From Silene conica (lineage: Eukaryota > Streptophyta > Magnoliopsida > Caryophyllales > Caryophyllaceae): a stretch of 64,000 nt of DNA. Every line of letters begins with the position of its first letter. Within the stretch, counting starts at the first letter, position 1. The position numbers and the translations under genes were made by a program. Positions 25,188 to 37,710 of this stretch are shown one piece after another. The stretch covers positions 27,746,203 through 27,810,202 of the forward strand of contig CM055312.2 in NCBI GenBank assembly GCA_029255685.2, in the 5' to 3' direction. The notes under the pieces are model-generated. The model saw only the letters and a list, made by a program, of their open reading frames with translations, was not told where the DNA came from and did no database searches.

Positions 25188-25925
25188 TGTAACACCCCCA
25201 TTTATTTAAGAGCGTTTAGCAAGACATTCTCAATAAATAGAGTTGTTACCATCTCGGAATGTCTGAGGTAGTGAATAACAAAGGATAACAAACCAAAGTA
25301 CTTTATATAAAAACTGATCAAATTTAAACTTCTGGTATTACAACTACTACGCAAAGAATAAAGGTACAACTGATGATAACATCTAAGTATGTGATCTAAT
25401 TCAAAGTAGGTCCAAGCCATGTCTCTCTCCACGCCCAAGCTCCTAATCCATTTGTCTCTGACCTGTAGAATCTACTCCCCATTCCGGATCATCGTAGGTG
25501 TACACGAATACACTGTCAACCCCGCGGTTGAGTAGGATAACACAATAATTATAAAGTAACAGATAAATGATATGCAAATGCCATGATATGCTCGAGCTCA
25601 ATCACAATCTCAAACTCATACCCGTGCACCAAGCCATACCGAACCTCCCGGCAGACTATAATCGGTCGTCACCGAACACCAGCTCAACAGCTGATAAGAC
25701 ACCAGGCCTGGTTTGCAGAACCACCCTGGGCTTTATATCAGAACAATATCTGACCACAATTTTCTCAATAACCAATGCATATGCTATGCTCATGAATGCA
25801 ACGATATAATTTCTCAATCATGTTATCAAATAATGTAATGCTCATGCCATTACCAATAATCCACAATCAATCCAACTAATATTATTCTCACATCAATCAT
25901 ACTCAGCATCTATAACACACAATAC
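25188..25925 (-). mobile_element. Element G, right (5') LTR, first part
   Basis: Matches 19534-20271. Interrupted by Copia 2 after aatac (25921-25925). Confidence 0.9.
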
Positions 25926-26915
25926 TGTGGGGAATAAAGCATGTATTCGCCCCAAACTTGCAGGATTATAATGAAACATACAATTGTGATTATTGTCATA
26001 AGTTAATAAAAAGCATGAAAAAGAAATCAACCTTGGGTCCTTGCTTGAATAGGCCTAAGAACAGGAATTAAAATAAATTCCCTCCTATAACTTACACCCA
26101 AGACTTTGTTTGAGATGATGCCGCGTGTGCTAGAAAGTACTCTCCAATTGCCTTGCAATATGGGGAGAGTTATTGAGGTTTTAGATGTGAGATCTGAGTT
26201 TTGGGAGAAGAATGCTCTCAAAACCCTAATTATGAGATTTGTGATTCCTGTAACTGACTTAAGGAGAAAGACTCTCCTTATGTAGCTATAAGGGGCGGCC
26301 GAATTGGTCTTGGGTAAGGGTGGGCTTTCTCCACTCTTACCTTATTCCTTTGCGTGATTCCACCCGTTTTGCTAAATATTATTTGTGGGATTTTTATTAT
26401 AAATTGCATACGTGTTATCAGATATTAATGCAGTCGATGTATTAATAACGGTCTGATAAAATTACGATATTGTATAATTACCCAAATTAATATAACTGTT
26501 TATATTAATACGCGAATACAATATTTAATTAAATATAACTGCTTATATTTAATTTTACGAATTAAACATGTAATCCGTATTAGCTAAAATTATTTAATCT
26601 GTATTAAATAATAATCTCAACATCTTATTGACTAATTTAATAGTCAATACCTCTGACTAACTATTTAGTCATATTCGGCATAAATGTGACTGTATTTTCA
26701 TACCTTCACATCTCTCAAACGTGTCCTATAGGTGTGACGTATAGGGACCAGTTGATCACCGCCATCCGTATGACAATAACGTCAAACTTATCTAGCAAGC
26801 CAACTGTTATTGATAAACGTGGATCAACTGGTAATAATACAAAAGTATGCCCTTGTGATCCTTTAAGTGATTTAGTAAGTCATTGTACTAACTGTCAAGG
26901 ACACCAGCCCCAACA
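25926..26915 (-). repeat. 3' LTR of Copia 2
   Basis: 990 bp, direct repeat of 33454-34443. The polypurine tract AAGTGGGAGAT (minus strand) adjoins at 26916-26926. The stretch from there to 27778 is untranslated. Confidence 0.95.
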
Positions 26916-27778
26916 ATCTCCCACTTGTCCGTACAAGGGTATGTGCAATGACGTTATCACACTACATGTGGAGGACACAAGTCTCTAACAAACTCCCACT
27001 TGTCCGTACAAGTGTAGGTGCGATAACCGAATCTCATATCCTTTTAAAATTTCTCCCACTCAATGTAAGACAATTTGCAAATCCGCATTCGCAAAGGTCG
27101 TATCTCACAAGCGATCTGTATCAAGAGTGGTTTCCCCGACTAGAGAGTAACTTAACTGATAAAACGAATCTGTATTCGAGCATGGCCATGCATTTCAGTT
27201 ACTACTCCTCGAGTGGCCCTGAGAAATGATAAAATCCTGATAAGGGTTTGGATATTTCCCTCAACTCGAATCCTGCCGATATCGCGCAGCATGAAATAAC
27301 CCAGAAAAAATCCTCTTGGCCCCTGTTACGGTGACCGTGGGAAAGAAACCAAAGTTACCCAAAATCTGCCTTAATCTCAAGAGACAGTTGAAAGTCAAAA
27401 GACTCGACTCTAAGGAACACTATGAAGGTCCTATCCACGACCCGGCACCCAATGTTATAAAACATTTAGGACTCCATAACGTTGTCACGGGGTGTCCTAC
27501 GAGATATCCGTATAACTCGCCTTTGTGATTGGTTAGTCAGCCGCGTGACTTATGGCTCGTTGAACCCACCATCAACCAACGTCACAAAATGATTACCTGA
27601 GTTATCAGCTCAAGTGGGTAATCAAGGACCAAAACGATGTAATGTTAATCAGTTCACTTTGTGGTGTTCAAAATTGGCGTACAATTCCACATGAAAAACA
27701 AAACATTTTATATCATAACAATAAGGTTGAATAGAGTACACGAGAAAATGAATTATTACATGAATTCATAAAAGAGTA

Positions 27779-28564
27779 CTACAACTTAGGAACACATCTA
27801 ATTCCGATGGAATGAATGTGTCCTTCATGCTTATCACGTGGTAATGCTTTTGTGAGAGGATCAGCTATTTTGTCATCCGTAGCGATCTTATCAATAAATA
27901 TCTCCTTTTGCTCCACGTAATCTCTGATTAGATGAGCTTTCCGTTGTACATGTCTAGCTTTGTTGCTAGACTTATGCTCCTTAGCTTGGAAGATGGCACC
28001 TTTATTGTCACAATAAACGGTGATCGGGTCATTCGAACTAGGTACTACCGTGAGTCCTTGTAAGAATTGACGCATCCATATTGCTTCGTTAGCTGCTTCC
28101 GAGGCGGCATAGTACTCGGACTCAGTCGTAGAATCTGCTGTAACACTCTGTTTAGAACTTTTCCAGCTGACAACAGCGCCATTAAGAGTAAAAACGAATC
28201 CAGACTGAGATTTCGAGTCATCTCGATCCGTTTGGAAGCTAGCATCTGCGTAACCCGTGGCGCAGAGCGTCGAGTCGCCTCCGTAAGTCAATCCCCAATC
28301 TTTAGTCCTCCGTAGGTACTTAAGTATATTTTTCACGGCCATCCAGTGTTGTTCACCTGGATGAGCTTGGAATCGACTTGTCATACTCAATGCATATGCA
28401 ACGTCAGGACGTGTGCATATCATGACATACATGATCGATCCTATTTCCGAGGCATAAGGAATCCGACTCATGCGCTCTTTCTCTTCCAATGTCTTAGCTT
28501 CTTGAGACTTGCTCAAGTGAAGCCCAGTAGTCATAGGAAGGAACCCTTTCTTGGAGTTCGTCAT
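27779..28564 (-). pseudogene. Copia 2 RT C-terminal part and RNase H
   Basis: 261 codons after an internal Met, in the same frame as the upstream pol frame and separated from it by one TAG (28601-28603). It carries the RNase H signature TGYADASFQTDRDDS, then TESEYYAAS and VYCDNKGAI, with the usual acidic residues. It ends at the same position as the Copia 1 frame (CVPKL). At the TAG position Copia 1 encodes Gln, so the stop fits a single C-to-T change. Confidence 0.92.
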
Positions 28565-28600
28565 GCTGAATCTCTCTAGAATCTTATCTATGTAAGACTC

Positions 28601-30787
28601 CTAACTGAGAGACAACATCCGTCGTGATCTATCCCTGTAGATACGGATGCCCAAAATTCTTTGTGCCTCTCCCAGATCTTTCATCTGGAAATGGTTTTTC
28701 AACCATGCTTTAACCAAAGATAAGAGAGGTATGTCATTCCCAATCAAGAGTATGTCGTCGACATACAGTACTAGGAAGACAATCTTGCTCCCACTCGACT
28801 TGATATAGAGACATGGTTCCTCGACTGATCGAACGAATCCATTCTTTTTTATCACTTGGTCGAACCGATGATTCCAACTCCGCGATGCTTGCTTAAGTCC
28901 ATAGATGGAACGCTTAAGCTTGCAAACTTTCTTAGGATGTTCTGGATCAATAAAACCCTCGGGTTGTACCATGTACAACTCTTCCTCCAAATAACCGTTT
29001 AAGAAGGCGGTTTTAACGTCCATTTGCCATATTTTATAGTCATGAAATGCGGCTATCGCTAAGATAATCCGAATGGAACGTAGCATGACTACGGGTGCAA
29101 AGATCTCATCGTAGTGCAAGCCTGACACTTGGGTGAAACCTTTAGCAACTAGTCTTGCCTTATGGATATCTTGTTTACCTTCCACGGCATGCTTTATTTT
29201 GTAAAGCCATTTGCATTGAAGGGGACGTACCTTTGCAGGTAGGTCCACAAGATCCCACACGTTGTTCTCATACATGGAGTCCATCTCGGATTGCATGGCT
29301 TCTAGCCATAGCTTTGAGTCAGAACTGGTCATGGCACCTTTATAGGTTGAGGGTTCATTACCCTCTAGAAGTAAGACGTCATCCGTATCATGTTCCTCGA
29401 CCATACCAATGTATCTGTCCGGAGGAATGGAGACTCTTCCCGACCTCTTTGGTTCCTCAGGAATATCTACCGCAGCCTCGGTTGGAGGAACTGTTTCCTC
29501 CGATGGTTGCTCGGTAGTTGGTTCTTGAACCTCCGATAAGTCGAAGGTTCTATTACTCGACTTGTTCTCGAGAAATTCTTTCTCTAAGAACGTCGCACTA
29601 GCCGCAACAAAAACACGTTGTTCGGTTGGCGAGTAGAAGTAATGACCAAACGTTCCTTTTGGATAGCCTATAAAGTATGTCTTGAACGATCGCGGGCCGA
29701 GCTTATCCTCGTGTCTCCACTTGACATAAGCCTCGCAGCCCCAAACCCGAATAAAGGACAAGTTAGGGACCGTTCCCTTCCATAATTCGTATGGAGACTT
29801 GTCAACAGCTTTAGACGGACTTCGGTTAAGAATTAGAGCGGCCGACAAAAGAGCATAGCCGCACAATGAATCAGGCACGACGGTGTGACTCATCATGGAT
29901 CGAACCATATCGAGTAGAGTTCGATTTCTCCGTTCGGACACACCATTTAATTGTGGTGTTCCAGGTGGAGTTAACTGTAGCACGATGCCATAGTCTTTAA
30001 GGTGTTGATCAAACTCGTGTGAAATATACTCACCACCACGATCAGAACGTAGTGCTATAATCTTTCTACCCAGCTGGTTCTGTACCCGATTCTGGTATTC
30101 TTTGAACTTGTCAAAGGATTCATTTTTGTGCTTCATTAAGTAGACATAGCCATATCTACTCAAATCATCCGTGAAAGTGATGAAATACCTATAGCCTTCT
30201 CGTGCGTTGATCGACATAGGGCCACATACGTCCGTATGTATGAGTCCTAATAGGTCGGCAGCGCGCATTCCAACACCTTTGAAGGAAATACGAGTCATCT
30301 TACCGATGAGACATGATTCACACGTGCCATATGATTCGAAATCAAAGGGCAAGATAGCTCCATTCTGTATGAGCTGTTTCACGCGTTTCTCATTTATGTG
30401 TCTCATACGACAATGCCATATGTAAGTTTGATCTTTGTCACCTATCTTTAATCTCTTATTATTCACATGTAATATTTCGGTGGTTTGATCTAAAACATAA
30501 ATTCCATTCATGGAAACTGCCTTGCCATAAATCATATTGTGTAAGGAGAAAATACAGCTATTATTCTCTATTACAAATGAAAAACCGAGTTTGTCAAGCG
30601 CAGAAACTGAAATAATGTTTTTGGACAAACAAGGAACATAATAACAGTTATATAAAGATAACTCGAATCCACTTGGAAGCTGGATTACGTATGTTCCCCT
30701 CGAGATTGCAGCAACACGTGCTCCATTCCCGACACGCAGGTCAACCTCACCCTTGATTAGGGGTTCTTGGTTTCGGAGGCCCTGCAC
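28601..30787 (-). pseudogene. Copia 2 integrase and reverse transcriptase
   Basis: 728 codons from an internal Met. Residues 1-115 are the end of protease and its linker. The integrase zinc-binding motif is H125, H130, C156, C159; the catalytic core is D186, D249, E285, giving the D,D35E spacing. The GKGT-like linker and WGCEAYVKW region follow, then RT with the active site YVDD near residue 681. It is truncated by TAG at 28601-28603 before RNase H. The protease active site DTG lies just upstream (about 30815-30823), cut off by TGA at 30827-30829. It would act in cytoplasmic particles and then in the nucleus; this copy cannot make full pol without readthrough. Confidence 0.93.
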
Positions 30788-30826
30788 ATGATTACATAGA
30801 TGAGAACCACAACCAGTATCTAGTAC

Positions 30827-31123
30827 TCAAGTTCCGTAACTTGCATGGTTAATCTCAATCATGTGAATAAAAGAAGAAGAAGACATACCAACAGGAGTAA
30901 CGCGGCCTGCCTTAATGTCCTCACGATACACGGGGCATGAGCGCCTCCAATGCCCAGTCTTGTGGCAATGGCGACATTCCATGCTAGTATCCTTGCTCTT
31001 TGTTTTGCCCTGTGAGTTGCTTGACTCACCTGGCCCACTCTTAGTAAATCCTGACTTCTTAAACTTGGGCTTGCCTACTGTTAGGTCGCCCTGAGCTTTA
31101 GCTTTACCCTTACCCTTACCCTA
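30827..31123 (-). pseudogene. Copia 2 nucleocapsid segment between two stop codons
   Basis: In the same frame as gag and pol. After TAG (31121-31123) comes a Lys/Gly-rich stretch and the zinc knuckle CRHCHKTGHWRRSC (C-x2-C-x4-H-x4-C, about 30945-30986), the RNA-binding part of Gag. The frame closes at TGA (30827-30829), six codons before the protease DTG. In the continuing frame, Trp would be the natural residue at that TGA. Confidence 0.85.
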
Positions 31124-31810
31124 ACTGGAGATCATGAGAACATCTTGCTTCATGCTCCCACTTAATTTCAGATCCTTCTCGGTCTGTACGAGAAGGGAGT
31201 GGAGCTCATGAGGAGACTTCTTCATGTCGTTCATGTAATAGTTGGCCTTGAAGAGGGCGAACCCATCATGAAGCGAATGAAGCATTCGATCAACGATTAT
31301 GTTCTCACTGATCTTGCAGTTTAGGGCCTCCAGTTTCTCGATATTCTCAATCATGTGAAGAATATGTGGGCTAACAGCTTGGCCCTTCTGGAGTTTCGCC
31401 TCAAAGAAGCGACAGGTATGCTCATAAGAAACGATCCTCGGAGCTTTTGAGAATTCGTTAGTGAGCGTTGTGAAAATCTTGTTTGCACCATGGGCTATGA
31501 AGCGTCTTTGCAAATTGGATTCCATTGCATAGATGAGTACGTTCTTTATCGCACCCGCTTCCATGACGAAGTCGCTATGAGCGCGAACTTCGTTAGCTCT
31601 AGCTCCAGTTCCTGGGTGTGCCGGAATTGGCTCAGTTAAATACTTAAGCTTTCCGTCAGCAATGGCAGCATTCCGTAGTGCTGCCTCCCAGTCAGAGAAG
31701 TTTGACCCATCATTCCTCAGTCTTGTGGACTGATTCATGGAGTCCATGAAGGCTTTTAGCCAGGATTCACGTGCTAGCTTGGCACTTGGCATTGGGTCTT
31801 CACCAGCCAT
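31121..31810 (-). pseudogene. Copia 2 Gag (capsid part)
   Basis: 229 codons from MAGEDPMPSAKL, the start of the polyprotein. It is a helical Copia-type Gag without the zinc knuckle, which is cut off by TAG at 31121-31123 but present downstream in frame. Gag forms the particle that packages RNA. Upstream, 31811-33439 is a leader in which a 36-residue stretch (GSSSYNQK...) is conserved with Copia 1. Confidence 0.9.
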
Positions 31811-33134
31811 TTAGTTATACAACAGTTTAATTGAACGTGTTCTAGACTGAAAAGAAGATAAAACAAAACCATATAAGCAACTCATTGTTGTGATTTAAGT
31901 CTATATTAAATTGAATTTAAACTCGTAGACTCATGCATTTATATAATTGATCTCCCTCAAGAATTATATAAATGATCCCAAGACTCAATTTCCGTATATT
32001 GATAAGCCCACAGTTTGGCTAATTCCACCGTTGAAACTCTTGGTCGATAGATTTCCGTAAATCCTATCTATTAGTCCATCTCAGTCACTGGATATTATCG
32101 AGTGACCATGATGTTGAGATAAAATAAATCATCTGTTCCCACTTACCCGACGTAGAAGGGGTCATATTATGCCTACCGACGAAGAAGGGATTCATGGGAG
32201 GCTGATTTATAAAGACTATTCTCAATTTTTGGTTATACGAGGAAGACCCCATCGACTTATATTTATTCATATTAAGTGAACTAAAATCTAGCATATTCGT
32301 GAATGAATGAAATAAAGTGATGGCTTTGCAATTGACATGTGACATCTGTATTGTCACAGAAAACTAACGCATGTAATAGGTGGTTTGGTTTTAGGCGGAA
32401 TATGATGCAAGCTATTATCGATGAAAGCATAAAATAAATGCGATAAACGTAAATAAAAGTCCTAGTGTGGCCTATCCTACCAAAATAAACATAAAACAAC
32501 TTGGAATCCACTGTTGGACCCTTGAAGCTTGTCTTGATGTTCCATCTTGGTCCTTGCAGTGGGAGTGAGCATCCGATCTCCGTCTTCGGTCTTCACAAAA
32601 TTACTAATTTAAATTACAAAAGTAGTCCTAGATACATTCTAATTTAAATACAAAAGTAATTACATGGCAAAAACCCAAAACGGAGATTCAAGATCTCAAA
32701 ATTACAAGCAAGATTGTGTCCCATCATTACGGTGACACAATCTTCTAAGGCCACACTAAGTTACAACCGTTTGCAAAAATTAAATACGTTATTGAAAGCA
32801 TTCACAAGGCATTCAACAAGACGATAAATAAAATGCATCAACTAAAACAAAATTCATTCATGACATAATACTGTTATTATGATTAACAAATTTTTACCAA
32901 ACCACCTTTTAGGATTAAAATTATGTGATTATACCGTTTTAACCACTTTAATTTTATAAAGTTTATAATCCTATTATTTTAAACCGTTTGAAAATAATAT
33001 TTATCAAACGAGGGTGAACCGTTTCACAAAATTAATAATATACTATTTCCGTATATAGTATATTACTAAAGGCCATGTGAAAATAAAACATGTTATTTTC
33101 GGAAAAAAAAAAAAAACGAGTCTGTTACAGGGGT

Positions 33135-33368
33135 GGTCTACCGACCCAATAAACAGGTCTACCGACCACCTGGCGAAAAAAAAAAAAATTTTTTTTTTTT
33201 TTTTTTTTTTTAAAGTAGAATGGTCGACCGACCCGAAAAACAGGTCGACCGACCACAAAACACGAAACCGAGTTTCTGAACACGATTTCTCACAAAAGAT
33301 AAACTGTCGAAACAGAAAAACACGCAGGAGGCGGTTGACCGACCGCAACGGGGGGTCGATCGACCGAC
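33135..33368. repeat. Paired GGTCGACCGACC motifs in Copia 2 leader
   Basis: Pairs at 33135/33156, 33222/33243 and 33333/33354, each exactly 21 bp start to start, although individual copies have single changes (GGTCTACCGACC, GGTTGACCGACC). A poly-A then poly-T tract (about 33176-33211), able to fold on itself, lies between the first two pairs. Confidence 0.9.
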
Positions 33369-33439
33369 TTAGCGGCAGAAGACGATTTTTCAGGTTTTAA
33401 AACTTACGAAAAACACAAAGGTAAAATTTTCATGGCCTG

Positions 33440-33451
33440 GCTCTGATACCA
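33440..33451 (-). other. Primer binding site of Copia 2 (initiator-Met tRNA)
   Basis: TGGTATCAGAGC on the minus strand, two bases from the 5' LTR. Confidence 0.86.
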
Positions 33452-33453
33452 CT

Positions 33454-34443
33454 TGTGGGGAATAAAGCATGTATTCGCCCCAAACTTGCAGGATTATAAT
33501 GAAACATACAATTGTGATTATTGTCATAAGTTAATAAAAAGCATGAAAAAGAAATCAACCTTGGGTCCTTGCTTGAATAGGCCTAAGAACAGGAATTAAA
33601 ATAAATTCCCTCCTATAACTTGCACCCAAGACTTTGTTTGAGATGATGCCGCGTGTGCTAGAAAGTACTCTCCAATTGCCTTGCAATATGGGGAGAGTTA
33701 TTGAGGTTTTAGATGTGAGATCTGAGTTTTGGGAGAAGAATGCTCTCAAAACCCTAATTATGAGATTTGTGATTCCTGTAACTTACATAAGGAGAAAGAC
33801 TCTCCTTATGTAGCTATAAGGGGCGGCCGAATTGGTCTTGGGTAAGGGTGGGCTTTCTCCACTCTTACCTTATTCCTTTGCGTGATTCGACCCGTTTTGC
33901 TAAATATTATTTGCGGGATTTTTATTGTAAATCGCATACGTGTTATCAGATATTAATGCAGTCGATGTATTAATAACGGTCTGATAAAATTACGATATTG
34001 TATAATTACCCAAATTAATATAACTGTTTATATTAATACGCGAATACAATATTTAATTAAATATAACTGCTTATATTTAATTTTACGAATTAAACATGTA
34101 ATCCGTATTAGCTAAAATTATTTAATCCGTATTAAATAATAATCTCAACATCTTATTGACTAATTTAATAGTCAATACCTCTGACTAACTATTTAGTCAT
34201 ATTCGGCATAAATGTGACTGTATTTTCATACCTTCACATCTCTCAAACGTGTCCTATAGGTGTGACGTATAGGGACCAGTTGATCACCGTCATCCGTATG
34301 ACAATAACGTCAAACTTATCTAGCAAGCCAACCGTTATTGATAAACGTGGATCAACTGGTAATAATACAAAAGTATGCTCTTGTGATCCTTTAAGAGATT
34401 TAGTAAGTCATTGTACTAACTGTCAAGGACACCAGCCCCAACA
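33454..34443 (-). repeat. 5' LTR of Copia 2
   Basis: 990 bp, direct repeat of 25926-26915. Most differences are transitions. Confidence 0.95.
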
Positions 34444-34448
34444 AATAC

Positions 34449-36690
34449 CACATCCATTCATAACACATCATAGAGTGTAAGGATAGTGTATCCTACCTGG
34501 AGTAGCAAATCTGAAGTAAGCAAACACCGTCTAGTATTGTTCCTTCTCGAATTCCGATCCTATAATTATTACTTAATATTATAAGCTATTCATACAACCA
34601 TACACTACTACTCAATTATTCGATCATGTTCGCATAAATGATTACCCATAATACTTTATACACATATACATATCAATTATCACTAACCAAACGGGAACTT
34701 ACTAACCATAGACATGCTATATATGTAAGGTTACTAATTATAGCATATAATCAATAATTAACTATTACCAATATTATAACATGCTTGAACATCACTAATA
34801 ATATTAATATTATCCATACTTCTACAATAATGTAGTTAATAATAACACAATGTTCACTAACAATAAAATTAATCATAACCATTACTAATAATATGAGTAG
34901 TAATAATAACATTAATATTATCAAAGCACCTATTATCATGCCATAAAACTAATACCATCATTAAAATAGTGACAATAAACAATAATAAGAATAATAATCA
35001 ATAACAACAAGATTAGTGTAATAAACAATAGTAATTAATAATATAAAGCTATATTAGCCATAAACAACAATAACACCATTACTACAATTACCATGTAAAA
35101 CCTACCATAACAATAATAATGATGATAATATTAAAAATAATATTAATAATACTAATAATACTCTATTAACAATTAACAACTAAACAAAACAAGCAAATTA
35201 TAAACATATACATTCGCCCAACACAAACAGCCCCAATTTCGCGAAACACCGAACAGCTTGTTACCACCATGTCAACCACCGCTCCTGACACCAACCGTAA
35301 CCCTTGGTTTCCCCACTGGCACCACCAGGCTCGCCTCTGAGCCACGGTGGTTCCAGGGAGGGAGTCAGTGGTCGTCAACTACCTACCACGACACCAGACC
35401 ACTGTTCACAACCCAGCTCCACCAAACCGTTCTGTTTCTAACCAAAACAGGCACCCAAACGAAGTTCGACTTTACACCGACACAACACACCCTATACCAC
35501 CGTGACAACAACCAAAAGAACCCCCTGACTACCACCAACATAAAAACCCAAACACCCAGAACCAGCGTGAACAGGAAAGGCATCGAATTCATACACAACA
35601 GTAGGCGTTTATATACTCTGTTCTGGAAAATTAAATTACAAACAGCGACTCCGGCATGGTGACTAAAACACCCTTCGACGGTGGTCCTAGGCAACCCTAA
35701 ACGACTCAACTAAAGTCCAAATACGACCACTACACATCCCATAGTACTATACATATCAGATCAGACACTAAAAACGTGATTCACGAATGGAATTATCGAA
35801 TTAAAAGGAAGGGAAACAGAGAAAGAACGAAGGTTGATTTGAACGTACTTACTTCGCTGGTGTTTCGAACAGCCCTAGCACCCTTAGACCACCATGTAAG
35901 ACTCACCTTTGCAACCCCAGAAGTGGCGGCAGGAAGTTTGGAGAGTGAGGGAAAATCGATTAGGTCAGACTAGGGTTTTGTTGTGTGGTTTGTATAAGAC
36001 GACTGAAAGGCTTTTGTGAGGTATTGTGTTTTGTGTCTTAATTCGAGATGGTGGGCTATAGGTGTTGCACGCAGAACGAGGCCCATAACCATTACTTAGA
36101 CACGGTTTTACAATTCGTATTCTCTTAGTTGCACATGAAACGAGGCCCCAACCGTGAACTTAAAGCTCAAACCCGACATTAAGCTATTAACATATAAAAT
36201 ATAATAAACGCATATTCGATAATAATCGAATATTAAATGTTCAAATATTATAAGCATGACAACATACTTATAAAATATTAAAATGGAATATGATAAACGG
36301 GGTATTACCATTGCAGTCCATATAATATAAATTATAGAAATATTAAAATATTAGTATTCACATAAGAATATATAAAAAAGAAATAGTATTTAAATATAAT
36401 TACGACTTTAACAAATAAAAGGAACTAAGTATAGATGAAAATTATTCATAAAATAGAAATATATTGAATTATAAATATATTATAAAAATTAAAGAAATAC
36501 GAATGAAATGTCATTTTATGAAATAATCATCAAATATAAAACGATTATGAAATATGAAATAATCGTAGAAATACGATTTACAAAGATAATAATCGTTTAC
36601 GTAAAATACTTCATAAACGTTCCGTCTGAAATACGTGTATAAAACATGGTTTGACCACCATTGACCGAAGCTAACATACGGGGTATTACA
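34449..36690 (-). mobile_element. Element G, right (5') LTR, second part
   Basis: Continues the LTR after the aatac duplication and matches 20272-22513. It ends GGGGTATTACA at G's outer edge. Confidence 0.9.
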
Positions 36691-36695
36691 GCCAG

Positions 36696-37710
36696 TCCCA
36701 ACGCCAACAGCAGCCCCTGACTCCGCCAGTGGCACCACCAGGCTCGCCACTGAGCCGCGGTGGTTCCAGGGGCAGAGCCACCGACCGCCGACACCTCAAC
36801 CACAACCCATAACTCGCCTTACAAACTCGACACCCGCAGTTGCTCTCTTTTATGCGGTTATTACGTGTCTGAACTCCCTATACGACAACCACCAAAGAAA
36901 CGTTTATGAGACCCACGAACTACCTTGAGAACCACCATCTCCAACCCCCGCATACCACCTAGTGAAATACCCTAACACCCAATCAAACCGTAAGCAGAAA
37001 CTTAAACGAAATAAACACAATGCAAATATCGCACATTCACGCTCCCCTGTTCTGAAAACGAAAACTCTATTCTGAACAGCCGACAAAACCACCTTCCATG
37101 GCGGTCCTAAGCAGTCACGACAACCATACTGGGGTTCAAACACAACCAATGCATATCCCAGATTAACAATATGTAGTAATCAGAAACTATGAGCATGTAT
37201 CTATGAATCATAAGACGGATTGAAAATAAGAGGACAAGCAGGAAAACGAGGCAGCATACGAGTATACCTATTTCTCTTAGCAATCGAGCAGCCTTCAAAC
37301 ACTTTAAACCACCGACAAAACCTCCCTTCTAACCTGTGGATATGGCGGCAGTAAGGTGAGTGAGTCTTTTGTGTGTGACAATTAGGGCAGAGTAGGGTTA
37401 GGGTTGTGTTTCTATTCGACAGGAGCCTCAACACTTGAGAGGTGCGTTTGTGATTTATTTTAACCCTGTCGAGATGGACTGCTCTATGGCACAACTTCGA
37501 GGCCCAATTCCGTTACTCAAGACACGATTTACTACCAATTCGCATACTCGGCCCTTTACTAAACATCGTATAAAATACAAAATACTTATGTAAAATATAT
37601 ATATAAAATATAGCACATTACTTATTAATTATCGAATATAAACTAATCAAATATTATCAAACACGTCAAAATAATTATTAAAATAAAATAGTAAAATACG
37701 GAGTATTACA
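36696..37710 (-). mobile_element. Element H, left (3') LTR, second part
   Basis: Resumes H's LTR after the gccag duplication; matches 42183-43185 and ends GGAGTATTACA. It contains a GC-rich stretch (36696-36790) equivalent to the GC-rich block of G's LTR. Confidence 0.86.

Larger units (their letters stand above)
25926..34443 (-). mobile_element. Copia element 2 (near full-length Ty1/copia)
   Basis: 8518 bp with termini TGTGGGG and CCCCAACA and a perfect duplication aatac (25921-25925 and 34444-34448). LTRs are 990 bp each, with about a dozen differences by my count, so it is older than Copia 1. The minus strand reads: LTR, primer site, leader, then one gag-protease-integrase-RT-RNase H frame (31810 to 27779) broken by three in-frame stop codons, then polypurine tract and LTR. 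It is the same family as Copia 1. Confidence 0.95.

Noticed and set aside
28067..28315. Plus-strand frames across the Copia pol region (also 29155-29517 and 13117-13341)
   Set aside because: Antisense shadows of the pol frame.
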